Origin: DATBED01 sp035480695
GTDB lineage: Bacteria; Patescibacteriota; Saccharimonadia; Saccharimonadales; UBA4665
Assembly: GCA_035480695.1 (NCBI GenBank)
Contig: DATIHM010000003.1
Span: forward strand, 1 to 20,288
DNA: 20,288 nt
Direction: 5' to 3'
Shown here: in pieces, positions 7,868 through 19,241 of the stretch
Layout of the letters: the number at the start of each line of letters is the position of its first letter
How positions within the stretch are numbered: position 1 is the first letter of the stretch
The notes under the pieces: model-generated
What the model was told of the DNA's origin: nothing
Seen by the model: the letters and a program-made list of their open reading frames with translations, nothing else
Database searches by the model: none
Translations under genes and position numbers: made by a program

Positions 7868-8347
7868 TTAGCTCCGAGCGAAGTGGGCGAAGGCGCGGTT
7901 GGCGTCTGCCATCTTATGGGTGTCCTCGCGCTTCTTCACGGCGGCACCCTGGTTGTTGTAAGCGTCTTGCAGCTCGGCGGCGATGCGGTCGGCCATGCTC
8001 ATGCCTTTGCGGGCGCGGGCGGCCTGCACGAACCACATGGTGGTCAGGTGTTGCTGGCGCTGGCCCTTGACCTCGAACGGTATCTGGTAGTTGGCGCCAC
8101 CGACACGGCGCGAACGGGTTTCGACGTGCGGCTGGACGTTTTTCATGGCCTGCTCGAAAACTTCGAGCGGGTTGTCGACCTTGAGGCGACTGGCAGCCTT
8201 TTCCATACCGCCGTAAACCAGGCGTTCGGCCAGCTGCTTCTTGCCGTTCAGCATGACGCGGTTGATGAGCCGCTGCACCTGCACGCTGTTATAAACGCGG
8301 TCGGGTTGTATATCGCGGACTAATGATTTGGTCTTCTTCCTAGGCAT
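7868..8347 (-). CDS. rpsG: 30S ribosomal protein S7
   Basis: S7 starts assembly of the 30S head and lines the E-site mRNA channel. The 159 residues match the bacterial family. Landmarks are the start MPRKKTK, VQRLINRVMLNGKKQLAERLVYGG, VETRSRRVGGANYQIPFEV and the C-terminal HKMADANRAFAHF. The AGGAG ribosome binding site lies in the end of the preceding 86-codon gene, whose TAG stop directly abuts this ATG. In E. coli S7 represses the str operon by binding between rpsL and rpsG. In this genome that interval is taken by a coding frame. Confidence 0.97.
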   Translation of the reverse strand: MPRKKTKSLVRDIQPDRVYNSVQVQRLINRVMLNGKKQLAERLVYGGMEKAASRLKVDNPLEVFEQAMKNVQPHVETRSRRVGGANYQIPFEVKGQRQQHLTTMWFVQAARARKGMSMADRIAAELQDAYNNQGAAVKKREDTHKMADANRAFAHFARS

Positions 8348-8608
8348 CTAAAGCTCCTGCGCCCTGTGGTGAATTGAGACCGGGGTGTACGATGCGGCCA
8401 GCGGGTCTTCGCCACCAGCAAAATCGTCAAAATGCTCGGTCAGCAGCAATTCATCAACTGCCGGAACAGTGCCCGGAAGCTCGCCGGCCCCAATTATAAA
8501 CTGAAGCTCACGGCGGTCGCCGCGTAAGCCGAGCAGTGTTCTTCGGCCGACAGCTGCCTGCGCAGCCAGGTCAACCATCTCCAAGGTATTACTAATAGCT
8601 TCTGGCAT
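8348..8608 (-). CDS. Hypothetical protein, 86 residues, between rpsL and rpsG
   Basis: The family is not recognised. The ATG overlaps the rpsL stop (TAATG), and the TAG stop abuts the rpsG ATG, so the gene fills the junction exactly, which is good evidence that it is translated. The protein MPEAISNTLEMVDLAAQAAV has an amphipathic helix at the start, then RRTLLGLRGDRRELQFIIGAGELPG, an acidic region (ELLLTEHFDDFAGGEDP) and the end VSIHHRAQEL. There is no cysteine and no membrane segment. Its base composition is closer to the neighbouring ribosomal genes than that of the other orphan genes here. Confidence 0.72.
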   Translation of the reverse strand: MPEAISNTLEMVDLAAQAAVGRRTLLGLRGDRRELQFIIGAGELPGTVPAVDELLLTEHFDDFAGGEDPLAASYTPVSIHHRAQEL

Positions 8609-9021
8609 TATTTGCCCGCTTTCTTGGTGCCGTACTTGGAACGGCCTTGCTTGCGGTCGTTGACGCCTTGTAGGTCTAGGTTGCCGCGCACGACGTGGTA
8701 ACGGACACCGGGCAGGTCTTTGACGCGGCCGCCGCGCACCAGCACGACGGCGTGCTCCTGCAGGTTGTGGCCTTCACCGCCGATGTAAGCCCAGACTTCG
8801 TAGCCGTTGCTCAGGCGGACGCGGGCCACCTTACGCAGGGCCGAGTTCGGCTTCTTCGGGGTCTTGGTAGTAACCTTTACACAGACGCCACGCTTGAACG
8901 GCGCGGGCTTCTCGTAGTTACGGGTCTTGAGGTTGTTGGTGACACGCATCAGCGCCGGCGACTTGCTCTTCGGGCTCGCCTTACTGCGCGGCTTACGCAC
9001 TAACTGGTTAATGGTTGGCAT
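8608..9021 (-). CDS. rpsL: 30S ribosomal protein S12
   Basis: S12 controls decoding fidelity at the A site. The 137 residues match the longer bacterial form. The two loops that hold streptomycin-resistance sites carry the usual lysines: TKTPKKPNSALRK near residue 55, and GRVKDLPGVRYHVVRG near residue 98, which also contains the aspartate methylthiolated by RimO in some bacteria. An AAGGAG ribosome binding site lies six bases before the ATG. It is separated from rpoC by 108 bases with no convincing gene or promoter, so it may be read through from rpoBC. Confidence 0.97.
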   Translation of the reverse strand: MPTINQLVRKPRSKASPKSKSPALMRVTNNLKTRNYEKPAPFKRGVCVKVTTKTPKKPNSALRKVARVRLSNGYEVWAYIGGEGHNLQEHAVVLVRGGRVKDLPGVRYHVVRGNLDLQGVNDRKQGRSKYGTKKAGK

Positions 9022-9129
9022 TCGTTCTCCTTATTGTCTGCAATCTACTGCTGCTGACGAGTATGCCGGCTCGTAGGCTCGGATTGCTCACGCTTGATAT
9101 TCGCTGTCGTTTCCTTAATCTTAACAGAT
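9022..9129 (-). other. rpoC-rpsL spacer, no gene supported
   Basis: These 108 bases hold the rpsL ribosome binding site at the left end. I see no clear promoter, terminator or start codon with a ribosome binding site. This is the only junction between rpoC and rplD in which I could not find a plausible small gene. Confidence 0.6.
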
Positions 9130-12996
<3,867 letters not shown>

Positions 12997-15900
12997 TTAG
13001 GCCTCCTTGCCTTCTGCTTCGTCATCTGTGGCATCGTCATCCGTGGCGTCTGTGCTGACCGCGGCCATGTCGGCGGCGTTAGCCTCCGCGTCAGCGCTGC
13101 CGTTCTCGTCGACCGTGACGACATTGAAATCTTCGTCGGCGACGGACTCTTCAGTCACGTCGATATCGGAAATCGCAGCTTGTGGCACGTCGACTTCGGC
13201 CGGATGGGTCGCCTCCTCGTGGATGTTGGTCGCCAGGACCTCTTCGGCGTCGACAACGGTGTCGGAGTGCACCAGGTCGACCTTCAGGCCGAGACCCTGC
13301 AATTCCTTAACCAGTACGTTGAAGCTCTCAGGTACCTTCGGCCCGACGATCTGTGTCTTCTTAATGATGGATTCGTAAGCCTTGCTACGTCCATAAACGT
13401 CGTCGGACTTGATGGTCAGCATCTCTTGAAGCGTGTTGGCGGCGCCGTATGCCTCGAGTGCCCACACCTCCATTTCGCCAAAGCGCTGGCCGCCGTTCTG
13501 GGCCTTGCCGCCCAGCGGCTGCTGCGTGACCATGGTGTACGGGCCCGTGCTGCGAGCATGTATCTTGTCGGCCACCATGTGGTTCAACTTGATCATGTAC
13601 ATGCTGCCGACGGTGGTGCGCTCCTTGAAGGCATCGCCTGTGCGGCCGTCAAAGAGTTGCTGTTTGCCGTCCTCGGGCAGGCCGGCTTCCTTGAGAAGTT
13701 CACGGATTTTCTGCTCGGAAACGCCGTTGAAGGACGGGCTGGTCACGTGCATACCAAGCGCCCGGGCGGCCATGCCGAGGTGGGTTTCGAACAGCTGGCC
13801 GACGTTCATGCGGCTCGGCACGCCGAGCGGGTTCAGGATGATGTCGACAGGTGTGCCGTCTTCCATGAATGGCATGTCCTCGACCGGCAGGATGCGGGCG
13901 ATGACGCCCTTGTTACCGTGGCGGCCGCCGAGCTTGTCGCCGACTGCGATCTTGCGCATCTGGGCCACGAAGACCTGGATCTGCTTGATGACGCCGGCTT
14001 TCAGTTCGTGGCCGTTCTCACGGCTGAAGACCTTCACGCCGACGACCTTGCCGTGCTTGCCGTTCGACATGCGCTGCGAAGTGTCGCGGACTTCCTTGGC
14101 CTTTTCGCCGAAGATGGCGCGCAACAGGCGCTCTTCACTCGAAAGTTCCTGTTCGCCCTTAGGGGTAATCTTACCGACCAAGATGTCGCCAGGATGAACT
14201 TCGGCGCCTATGCGGACGATTCCGTCTTCATCGAGGTGCCTCAAAGTCTCTTCGGAAACGTTCGGGATATCTGACGTGACCAACTCGGGGCCGAGCTTGG
14301 TCTCGCGCACCTCGATCATGAAATCGACGATGTGCACACTGGTCAGCGTGTCGTCTTCGACCAGTTTGCGGCTGATGATGATGGCATCCTCGAAGTTGTA
14401 GCCGGCCCACGGCATGAAGGCCACGAGCAGGTCTTTGCCGAGTGCCAGTTCGCCGTCAGCGATAGACATGCCCTCGATGAGCACGTCGCCGGCCTTGACC
14501 TTGTCGCCGGTGCTGACGACCACTTTCTGGTTGATGGAAGTGCCTTCGTTAGAGCGCACGAAACGTTGCGGTTCGTAGGTGATTTTGCCTTCCTTATATT
14601 GGACGGTGACCGCTTGGGCGTTCGCCTTGATGACTTCGCCGGCAGCTTCCGCCAGGATGACCTGGCCGGTGTTGCGGGCGGCGTCGAGCTCGAGGCCGGT
14701 GCCGACAATCGGCGCGCTCGGCTGGATCAGCGGAACCGCCTGCCGCTGCTGGTTACTACCCATCAGCGAGCGATAGACGTAGTTCTTTTCGATGAACGGA
14801 ATCAGGCCGGCGCTACTGCCGATAATCTGGTTGCGGGCGGCGTCGATGTGGGTGACGTCGTTGGCGTCGACTTCGCCGGATTTCAGGTGTGAGCGGGCGC
14901 TGACGCGGTCCAGCTTGAAGTAGCCGTTGTCGTCAGTTTCGCTACCGCCACCGGCGATGATGGCAGCTTCCTCTTCAAAAGCGTCTAGATAAACGATTTC
15001 GTCGGTCACTTTGGCTTTGACAGGCCAGGTGACCTTGCCGGTGACCTTGGCCAGTTTGGCAGCTGCGGCAGCGATGATCTTCTCGTTCTTCTTGACGAGG
15101 ACTTTGCTCTTGTCATCGGTGAGGTCTTCACTGGCGATGAAGCCGACGGCATCTTTGGCTGTAACGGCGTTGATGACCTTGCGGTAAGGTGTTTCGATGA
15201 AGCCGTAGTCGTTGACGCGGGCGTAGTTGGCTAAGTTAAGTACCAGGCCGATGTTGGCGCCTTCCGGCGTTTCGACGGCACAGATGCGGCCGTAGTGGGT
15301 GGCGTGAGCGTCGCGCACCTCGAAGCCGGCGCGTTCGCGGCTCAGGCCGCCAGGGCCCATCGAGCTGAGGCGCCGCTTGTGGGCCAACTCGCTAAGCGGG
15401 TTGATCTGGTCCATGAACTGGCTGAGCTGGGAGCTGGCGAAGAATTCGCGCACGGCGGCTACGACCGGCCGGGCGTTGATTAGCTGGCCAGGGGTGACGG
15501 TCTCGATTTCGCTCATCGACATGCGGTCTTTGGTGTTGCGCTCCATACGCAAGAGGCCGATGCGGAACTGGCGTTGCACCAATTCGCCGACCAGTTTGAC
15601 ACGGCGGTTAGCCAGGCTGTCGATGTCATCGGCCGGTTCCTGCGTATTATTAAGACGGATGAGTTCAGCGACGATGGCCTCAATATCTTCCAAACGCATG
15701 ACGCGGTTCTCGAGCGTGTTCGGCACGTCGAGGTTCAGGCGCTTATTGATCTTGTAGCGGCCGACGCGGCTGAAGTCGAAGCGCTTGAAGTTGTAGAACA
15801 TGTTCTCAATCAACGAGCGGGCGTTGTCGACGGTAGCCAAGTCGCCTGGGCGCAGGCGCCGGAACACTTCAATCAGGGCGTCGTTCTGGCCCTTAGCCGG

Positions 15901-16593
15901 GTCTTTGTCGAGTGTGGCATCGAGGAAGCTCTTTTCGCCGGTGTCGACATGCTTGAAGACATCATGCATCCTACTCTCAGTGACACCTAGAGCGCGCAGC
16001 AGGGTCGTAACGGGGATTTTGCGCTTGCGGTCGATTTTGACGTACATGGCGCCGTTGGCGGCCGTCTCGAATTCGAGCCAGGCACCGCGGCCAGGAATGA
16101 CCTTTGCGCCGTACAAGTTAACGGACCCGTGCGGTTCTGACGTGAAGAAAACGCCAGCCGAACGAATCAGCTGGCTGACGACCACGCGTTCGGCACCGTT
16201 GATCACGAACGTGCCGCGGCTGGTCATCCACGGATAATCGCCGAGGTAAATCTCCTGCTCCTTGACTTCGCCGGTGACTTTGTTGGTCAACTCAACTGTT
16301 GCCATCAGCGGCGCTTCGTAGCTGACATTGTTCTCGCGCGCCTGGGATTCAGTCAGTTTCGGGTCGCCAAAATGGTGCGTCTTGAAGCTCAAACTGAGTT
16401 TGCCGCCGGTGTAATCGTCAATCGGGCTGATTTCGTCCAAAAGCTCGGCCAGTCCCTCTTCTTTGAACCAGTCGAATGAACGGTTCTGGTGGTCTACCAG
16501 GCTCGGCAGCTGTAAGGCGCCGTCATCGTCCGAAAAATAAATCCTTTGTGCTTTCTTGTTGGTCTTGTTGCTCGTCGTTGCTGCTTTGGGCAT
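12997..16593 (-). CDS. rpoB: RNA polymerase subunit beta with acidic C-terminal tail
   Basis: This is the second large subunit of RNA polymerase, 1198 residues. The rifampicin region SSQLSQFMDQINPLSELAHK begins at 387. Residues equal to E. coli Ser512, Gln513, Phe514, Asp516, His526 and Ser531 are unchanged, but the Asn518 position is Ile397. Other landmarks are GGRHGNKGVI, PFMEDGTPVDIILNPLGVPS and VTQQPLGGKAQNGGQRFGEM. After the normal end (LVKELQGLGLKV) there is an extra tail of about 93 residues, strongly acidic and probably disordered, ending DDDATDDEAEGKEA. The ribosome binding site GAAGGGG lies about 12-18 bases before the ATG. In most bacteria rplL precedes rpoB; here clpP does, across a 217-base gap. 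Confidence 0.98.
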   Translation of the reverse strand: MPKAATTSNKTNKKAQRIYFSDDDGALQLPSLVDHQNRSFDWFKEEGLAELLDEISPIDDYTGGKLSLSFKTHHFGDPKLTESQARENNVSYEAPLMATVELTNKVTGEVKEQEIYLGDYPWMTSRGTFVINGAERVVVSQLIRSAGVFFTSEPHGSVNLYGAKVIPGRGAWLEFETAANGAMYVKIDRKRKIPVTTLLRALGVTESRMHDVFKHVDTGEKSFLDATLDKDPAKGQNDALIEVFRRLRPGDLATVDNARSLIENMFYNFKRFDFSRVGRYKINKRLNLDVPNTLENRVMRLEDIEAIVAELIRLNNTQEPADDIDSLANRRVKLVGELVQRQFRIGLLRMERNTKDRMSMSEIETVTPGQLINARPVVAAVREFFASSQLSQFMDQINPLSELAHKRRLSSMGPGGLSRERAGFEVRDAHATHYGRICAVETPEGANIGLVLNLANYARVNDYGFIETPYRKVINAVTAKDAVGFIASEDLTDDKSKVLVKKNEKIIAAAAAKLAKVTGKVTWPVKAKVTDEIVYLDAFEEEAAIIAGGGSETDDNGYFKLDRVSARSHLKSGEVDANDVTHIDAARNQIIGSSAGLIPFIEKNYVYRSLMGSNQQRQAVPLIQPSAPIVGTGLELDAARNTGQVILAEAAGEVIKANAQAVTVQYKEGKITYEPQRFVRSNEGTSINQKVVVSTGDKVKAGDVLIEGMSIADGELALGKDLLVAFMPWAGYNFEDAIIISRKLVEDDTLTSVHIVDFMIEVRETKLGPELVTSDIPNVSEETLRHLDEDGIVRIGAEVHPGDILVGKITPKGEQELSSEERLLRAIFGEKAKEVRDTSQRMSNGKHGKVVGVKVFSRENGHELKAGVIKQIQVFVAQMRKIAVGDKLGGRHGNKGVIARILPVEDMPFMEDGTPVDIILNPLGVPSRMNVGQLFETHLGMAARALGMHVTSPSFNGVSEQKIRELLKEAGLPEDGKQQLFDGRTGDAFKERTTVGSMYMIKLNHMVADKIHARSTGPYTMVTQQPLGGKAQNGGQRFGEMEVWALEAYGAANTLQEMLTIKSDDVYGRSKAYESIIKKTQIVGPKVPESFNVLVKELQGLGLKVDLVHSDTVVDAEEVLATNIHEEATHPAEVDVPQAAISDIDVTEESVADEDFNVVTVDENGSADAEANAADMAAVSTDATDDDATDDEAEGKEA

Positions 16594-16810
16594 AAAAAGC
16601 GTGGTCCCCTTCTAATTTGGCTGATTGATTGCTAGCTAGACATAGCGAAAATAGCCCGCCAGTCCTTTTTATAGTGGTTTTTATGTGATTGTTGGTGATT
16701 CGGCCGAAGATCCTAAGTCGGGAGTGTTTTGCTTGATAAAAATCATAAGCTCCCCAACTTACACTACTTCTTACATAGTATTGTGAAGCAAGACCGTTTT
16801 TAAGTCAAGT
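16594..16810 (-). promoter_or_regulatory. clpP-rpoB gap with probable rpoB promoter and leader
   Basis: A TTGACT (16808-16803) two bases after the clpP stop, a 17-base spacer and CACAAT (16785-16780) make a plausible promoter, giving an rpoB leader of about 180 bases. The leader contains a 10-base palindrome TTCGGCCGAA (16708-16699). It also holds a 21-codon frame starting MIFIKQNTPDLGSS at 16746 and ending at 16681, with GGGGAG shortly before its ATG. No terminator for clpP is clear. Confidence 0.45.
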
Positions 16811-17404
16811 CTAGGTTTTGGGTGGGCTGGTGATGATGGCGTCGACCAGGCCGTACTTTTTGGCCGCTTCGGCGGTCAGCCACTTGTCGCGCTCCATGTC
16901 CTCGTGGATTTTGGAAGGCTTCTGGCCGGTGTTCTTGGCCATGATCTCTTCTAGCAGTTTCTTGATACGCAGGGCTTCGCGCAGGTCGATTTCCTGGTCA
17001 GTGACTTTTCCGCGCGTTCCGCTCGACGGCTGGTGGATCATGGCGGTGGCGTTAGGCAGCATGAAGCGCTTGCCCTTAGCCCCACTACTCAGCAAGAAGG
17101 CCGCAGCCGAAGCCTGCACGCCGATGCCGACGGTCTGGATGTCGTTAGTCACGTACTGCATGGTGTCGTAGATGGCGAAAGCGTCGTACACGCTGCCACC
17201 CGGGCTGTTGATGTAGAAGAAAATGTCTTTTTTAGGGTCTTCAGCCTGCAAAAAGAGCAGTTGCGCGACCACGATGTTGGCGCTGGCCTCGTTGACGTCC
17301 TGCCCTAGAAAGATGATACGGTCTTTTAAAAGACGGCTGTAGATATCGTAGGCGCGCTCGTAGCGGCCTTCTTGTTCAATGACAGTTGGGATTAAAACAC
17401 TCAT
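16811..17404 (-). CDS. clpP: ATP-dependent Clp protease proteolytic subunit
   Basis: ClpP forms the tetradecameric serine protease chamber that works with ClpX or other AAA+ unfoldases; none is encoded in the window. The frame extends to an ATG at 17440, but that codon lies inside an operator and upstream of the -10 box. The ATG at 17404 gives the family start MSVLIPTVIEQEG and a normal length of 197 residues. The catalytic triad is Ser99 (in GVQASAAAF), His124 (MIHQP) and Asp173 (MERDK), matching B. subtilis 98, 123 and 172. SPGGSVYDAFAIYDTMQ and the hydrophobic-pocket residues are conserved. Only a GGGG two bases from the ATG is present, too close for a normal ribosome binding site; promoter spacing predicts a leaderless message. 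Confidence 0.95.
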   Translation of the reverse strand: MSVLIPTVIEQEGRYERAYDIYSRLLKDRIIFLGQDVNEASANIVVAQLLFLQAEDPKKDIFFYINSPGGSVYDAFAIYDTMQYVTNDIQTVGIGVQASAAAFLLSSGAKGKRFMLPNATAMIHQPSSGTRGKVTDQEIDLREALRIKKLLEEIMAKNTGQKPSKIHEDMERDKWLTAEAAKKYGLVDAIITSPPKT

Positions 17405-17411
17405 TTCCCCA

Positions 17412-17440
17412 ATTATAATCCGCGGATTGGCACTCGTCAA
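17412..17440 (-). promoter_or_regulatory. Near-consensus promoter of clpP
   Basis: TTGACG at 17440-17435, exactly 17 bases of spacer, and TATAAT at 17417-17412. The start codon at 17404 begins eight bases after the -10 box, so transcription should begin at or one to two bases before the ATG. The -35 box overlaps the CIRCE operator. Confidence 0.88.
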
Positions 17441-17453
17441 GCGCGAGTGCTAA
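17427..17453 (-). promoter_or_regulatory. CIRCE operator (HrcA binding site) at clpP
   Basis: On this strand the site reads TTAGCACTC, nine bases, GAGTGCCAA. The known CIRCE consensus is TTAGCACTC-N9-GAGTGCTAA, so 17 of 18 specified bases match and the spacer is exact. It covers the clpP -35 box and overlaps the last codons and TAG stop of tig. CIRCE is bound by the heat-shock repressor HrcA in many bacteria, which predicts heat-inducible clpP. No hrcA gene is in the window. Confidence 0.93.
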
Positions 17454-18736
17454 CTTTTGGTTGCCAGGCTGCGCAGGCGGTCGAGGGTTTTTTCGGTCAG
17501 CATGCGCGACAGTACGTCGCGGCGGTTTTCGGGTTTGTCGAGCTCTGCCTGCATCTTTTCGTCGGGGTACTGGTTCTTGAGCAGCATCATGCGGACTTCG
17601 AGCTCTTCGGGCGAAACGCTGATTTTCTCGGCTTCGGCGATTTCGCCTAATATCAGGCCGGCTTTGACGCGCAGCTCGGCGGTCGGACGCTGGCGTTCGC
17701 GGTGCTCGTCGGCGGTGACGCCCTCTTCGTCGAGATGTTCCTGCCAGGTTTGGCCGCGGTAGGTGACGTTGCGCTTTTCCTCTTCTTCGACGCGGTCGAT
17801 TTCTTCGTCGACTAGCGCCTTTGGCAAAGCGACGTCGGTCTTTTCAGCCAGTTTCTGGAGTAGCTCGTTCTCGTAATTGCGGCGCGCTTCAGTCTCTTTT
17901 TCGGCCTTCAGCTGTTTCTTAACGTCGGCTTTCAGCTCAGCCACAGACTTGAACGGCCCGAGCGACACAGCGAAAGCATCGTCGAGCTTGGGCTGTTTGA
18001 GCTCTTGCACTTTGAGAACATTAACTTCGAAAGTGACCTTGCGGCCCTGCATGTCCGGCACGCCGTAATCCTTAGGGAAAGTGATTTCGAAGGTCTTGGA
18101 TGCGCCGGCTTTCAGGCCGACCAGTTCCTCTTCGAATCCCGGAATAAAGTTCTTGCTGCCCAGTATGAGCGGGTAGTCGTTGCCGGCGGCGCCTTCGAGC
18201 GCTTCTTTAGTCTTGGCGTCGCTGCCGAAGAAGTTAATTGTGACTTCGTCGCCCAGCTTGGCGGCACGTGTAACACCATCTTTAGTGGCACCGCGCTGGC
18301 GCAAGTTATCGATAACGGCGTTGACATCGGCGGCTGTGACTTCCACCTTCGGCTCGGCCAGTTTCACTTTCGTATAATCAGGCAGCTTGATGTCGCCGAT
18401 GGCCTGCAGCTCAGCCGTGAACTCCAGCATGCCGAATGGCACGAACTTGGTGATGGCAATCTCCGGCGGCGCCACTGGCCGCAGCTTCTGGTCGTCAATC
18501 GCATTCACATAGAACTGGTTGACAGCGTAGTCAAGGAATTCGCTCTGCAGCACGGTTTGGTCGAGCTGTTTCTCGAGCAGGCTATTCGGCGACTTGCCAG
18601 GCCGAAAGCCTGGTATCTTGGTGTTTTCGCCCAGCTTGGCCAGAACAGACTGCTTGACCTGCTCCAACTCGTCGGGGTTGGCAATGACGGTCAGCTTGAC
18701 CTTGGTCGGTTCCAGTTGCTCACGTTTGATTTGCAT
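17450..18736 (-). CDS. tig: Trigger factor
   Basis: This ribosome-bound chaperone and prolyl isomerase meets nascent chains at L23. The 428 residues match the family. The ribosome-binding signature GFRPGKSP is at residues 43-50. The FKBP-type isomerase domain lies at about 155-240 (LGDEVTINFFG, LGSKNFIPGFEEELVGLKAG, KDYGVPDMQGRKVTFEV), and the helical chaperone arms follow. The ATG (MQIKREQLEP) has no ribosome binding site. A weak promoter (TAGCCA, 17 bases, TAAACT) ends eight bases before it, so a leaderless message is possible. The stop codon lies within the CIRCE operator of clpP. Its partner L23, with an unusual tail, is encoded at the other end of the window. Confidence 0.97.
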   Translation of the reverse strand: MQIKREQLEPTKVKLTVIANPDELEQVKQSVLAKLGENTKIPGFRPGKSPNSLLEKQLDQTVLQSEFLDYAVNQFYVNAIDDQKLRPVAPPEIAITKFVPFGMLEFTAELQAIGDIKLPDYTKVKLAEPKVEVTAADVNAVIDNLRQRGATKDGVTRAAKLGDEVTINFFGSDAKTKEALEGAAGNDYPLILGSKNFIPGFEEELVGLKAGASKTFEITFPKDYGVPDMQGRKVTFEVNVLKVQELKQPKLDDAFAVSLGPFKSVAELKADVKKQLKAEKETEARRNYENELLQKLAEKTDVALPKALVDEEIDRVEEEEKRNVTYRGQTWQEHLDEEGVTADEHRERQRPTAELRVKAGLILGEIAEAEKISVSPEELEVRMMLLKNQYPDEKMQAELDKPENRRDVLSRMLTEKTLDRLRSLATKS

Positions 18737-18744
18737 AGACAGCT

Positions 18745-18773
18745 AGTTTAACAGATTGGGGAGGATTTGGCTA
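18745..18773 (-). promoter_or_regulatory. Weak candidate promoter of tig (leaderless geometry)
   Basis: TAGCCA at 18773-18768, a 17-base spacer and TAAACT at 18750-18745 each match four of six consensus bases. The -10 ends eight bases before the tig ATG. The geometry resembles the clpP promoter, but the boxes are weak and could be chance. Confidence 0.3.
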
Positions 18774-19241
18774 GGCCAGGAAAGGCGCTATCAGGATAAT
18801 GGCGGCGATGAACCAGGCGACCTCGACGACGGCGCCGATCGGCCGCTGGAACCACTGGATGCCGCCCGCGAACTTGTTAAAGCCGGTCAGTTTCTGAGGC
18901 TTCGCTTTGCGGGCCAGGAAACGCGGTATCCATAGGAAGTCGGGTGCGGCGGCGGCGAAAGCACAAACGGCTGCCAGCAACCAGTGCGCCGGTTCAAGGT
19001 CCGCCAAAACGGCCACCAAGACCAGGCAGAGCGCCGCGTCAGCCACCAACAGCTTCTTAAAAAGCTTGCTGTGGATCCATCTTTGCTTCATCAAGGGCGT
19101 CGGCCTCGCGGGCAAGCCGTCGTAGTGCGGGATAGCGTCGCAGACGAAATGTGATGCCACCGCCGCCGGCACGGCGACGGATGGCTCGCCGACGGCCAAT
19201 CCTATAAGTGCGCCCGTCAGGGCATGGTTAATCGCCCGCAC
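18771..19241 (-). CDS. Small polytopic membrane protein, possible metal-dependent hydrolase (YdjM/DUF457-like)
   Basis: The frame begins with GTG at 19253 or at 19241. The second is preferred because GGGGG lies at a usable distance, giving 156 residues and a 14-base overlap with hisS; the first would give 160 residues and a 26-base overlap. In the longer numbering, His10, the SHFVCDAIPHYD motif (His35, Asp39, His43, Asp45) and Asp105 resemble the His/Asp pattern of the YdjM/DUF457 family of inner-membrane hydrolases. Hydrophobic segments lie at about 11-40, 68-84, 90-112 and 138-159, so it is probably integral to the membrane. The overlap with hisS suggests one transcript. The family call is from pattern only; the substrate is unknown. 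Confidence 0.72.
   Translation of the reverse strand: MRAINHALTGALIGLAVGEPSVAVPAAVASHFVCDAIPHYDGLPARPTPLMKQRWIHSKLFKKLLVADAALCLVLVAVLADLEPAHWLLAAVCAFAAAAPDFLWIPRFLARKAKPQKLTGFNKFAGGIQWFQRPIGAVVEVAWFIAAIILIAPFLA

Noticed and set aside
9022..9129. A 25-codon GTG-started frame in the rpoC-rpsL gap
   Set aside because: It has no ribosome binding site, has no alignment with the neighbouring stop codon and runs into rpsL in another frame.
16699..16708. Perfect palindrome TTCGGCCGAA in the rpoB leader as an operator
   Set aside because: A single 10-base palindrome is not enough, it matches no operator I know, and it lies well downstream of the probable promoter.
16738..16785. Imperfect inverted repeats after clpP as an intrinsic terminator
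   Set aside because: Stems are short and interrupted, and no U-run follows a G+C-rich helix.
17405..17440. An upstream ATG that would lengthen ClpP by 12 residues
   Set aside because: The added residues match no ClpP, and the codon lies inside the CIRCE spacer and before the -10 box, so it would not be on the clpP transcript.
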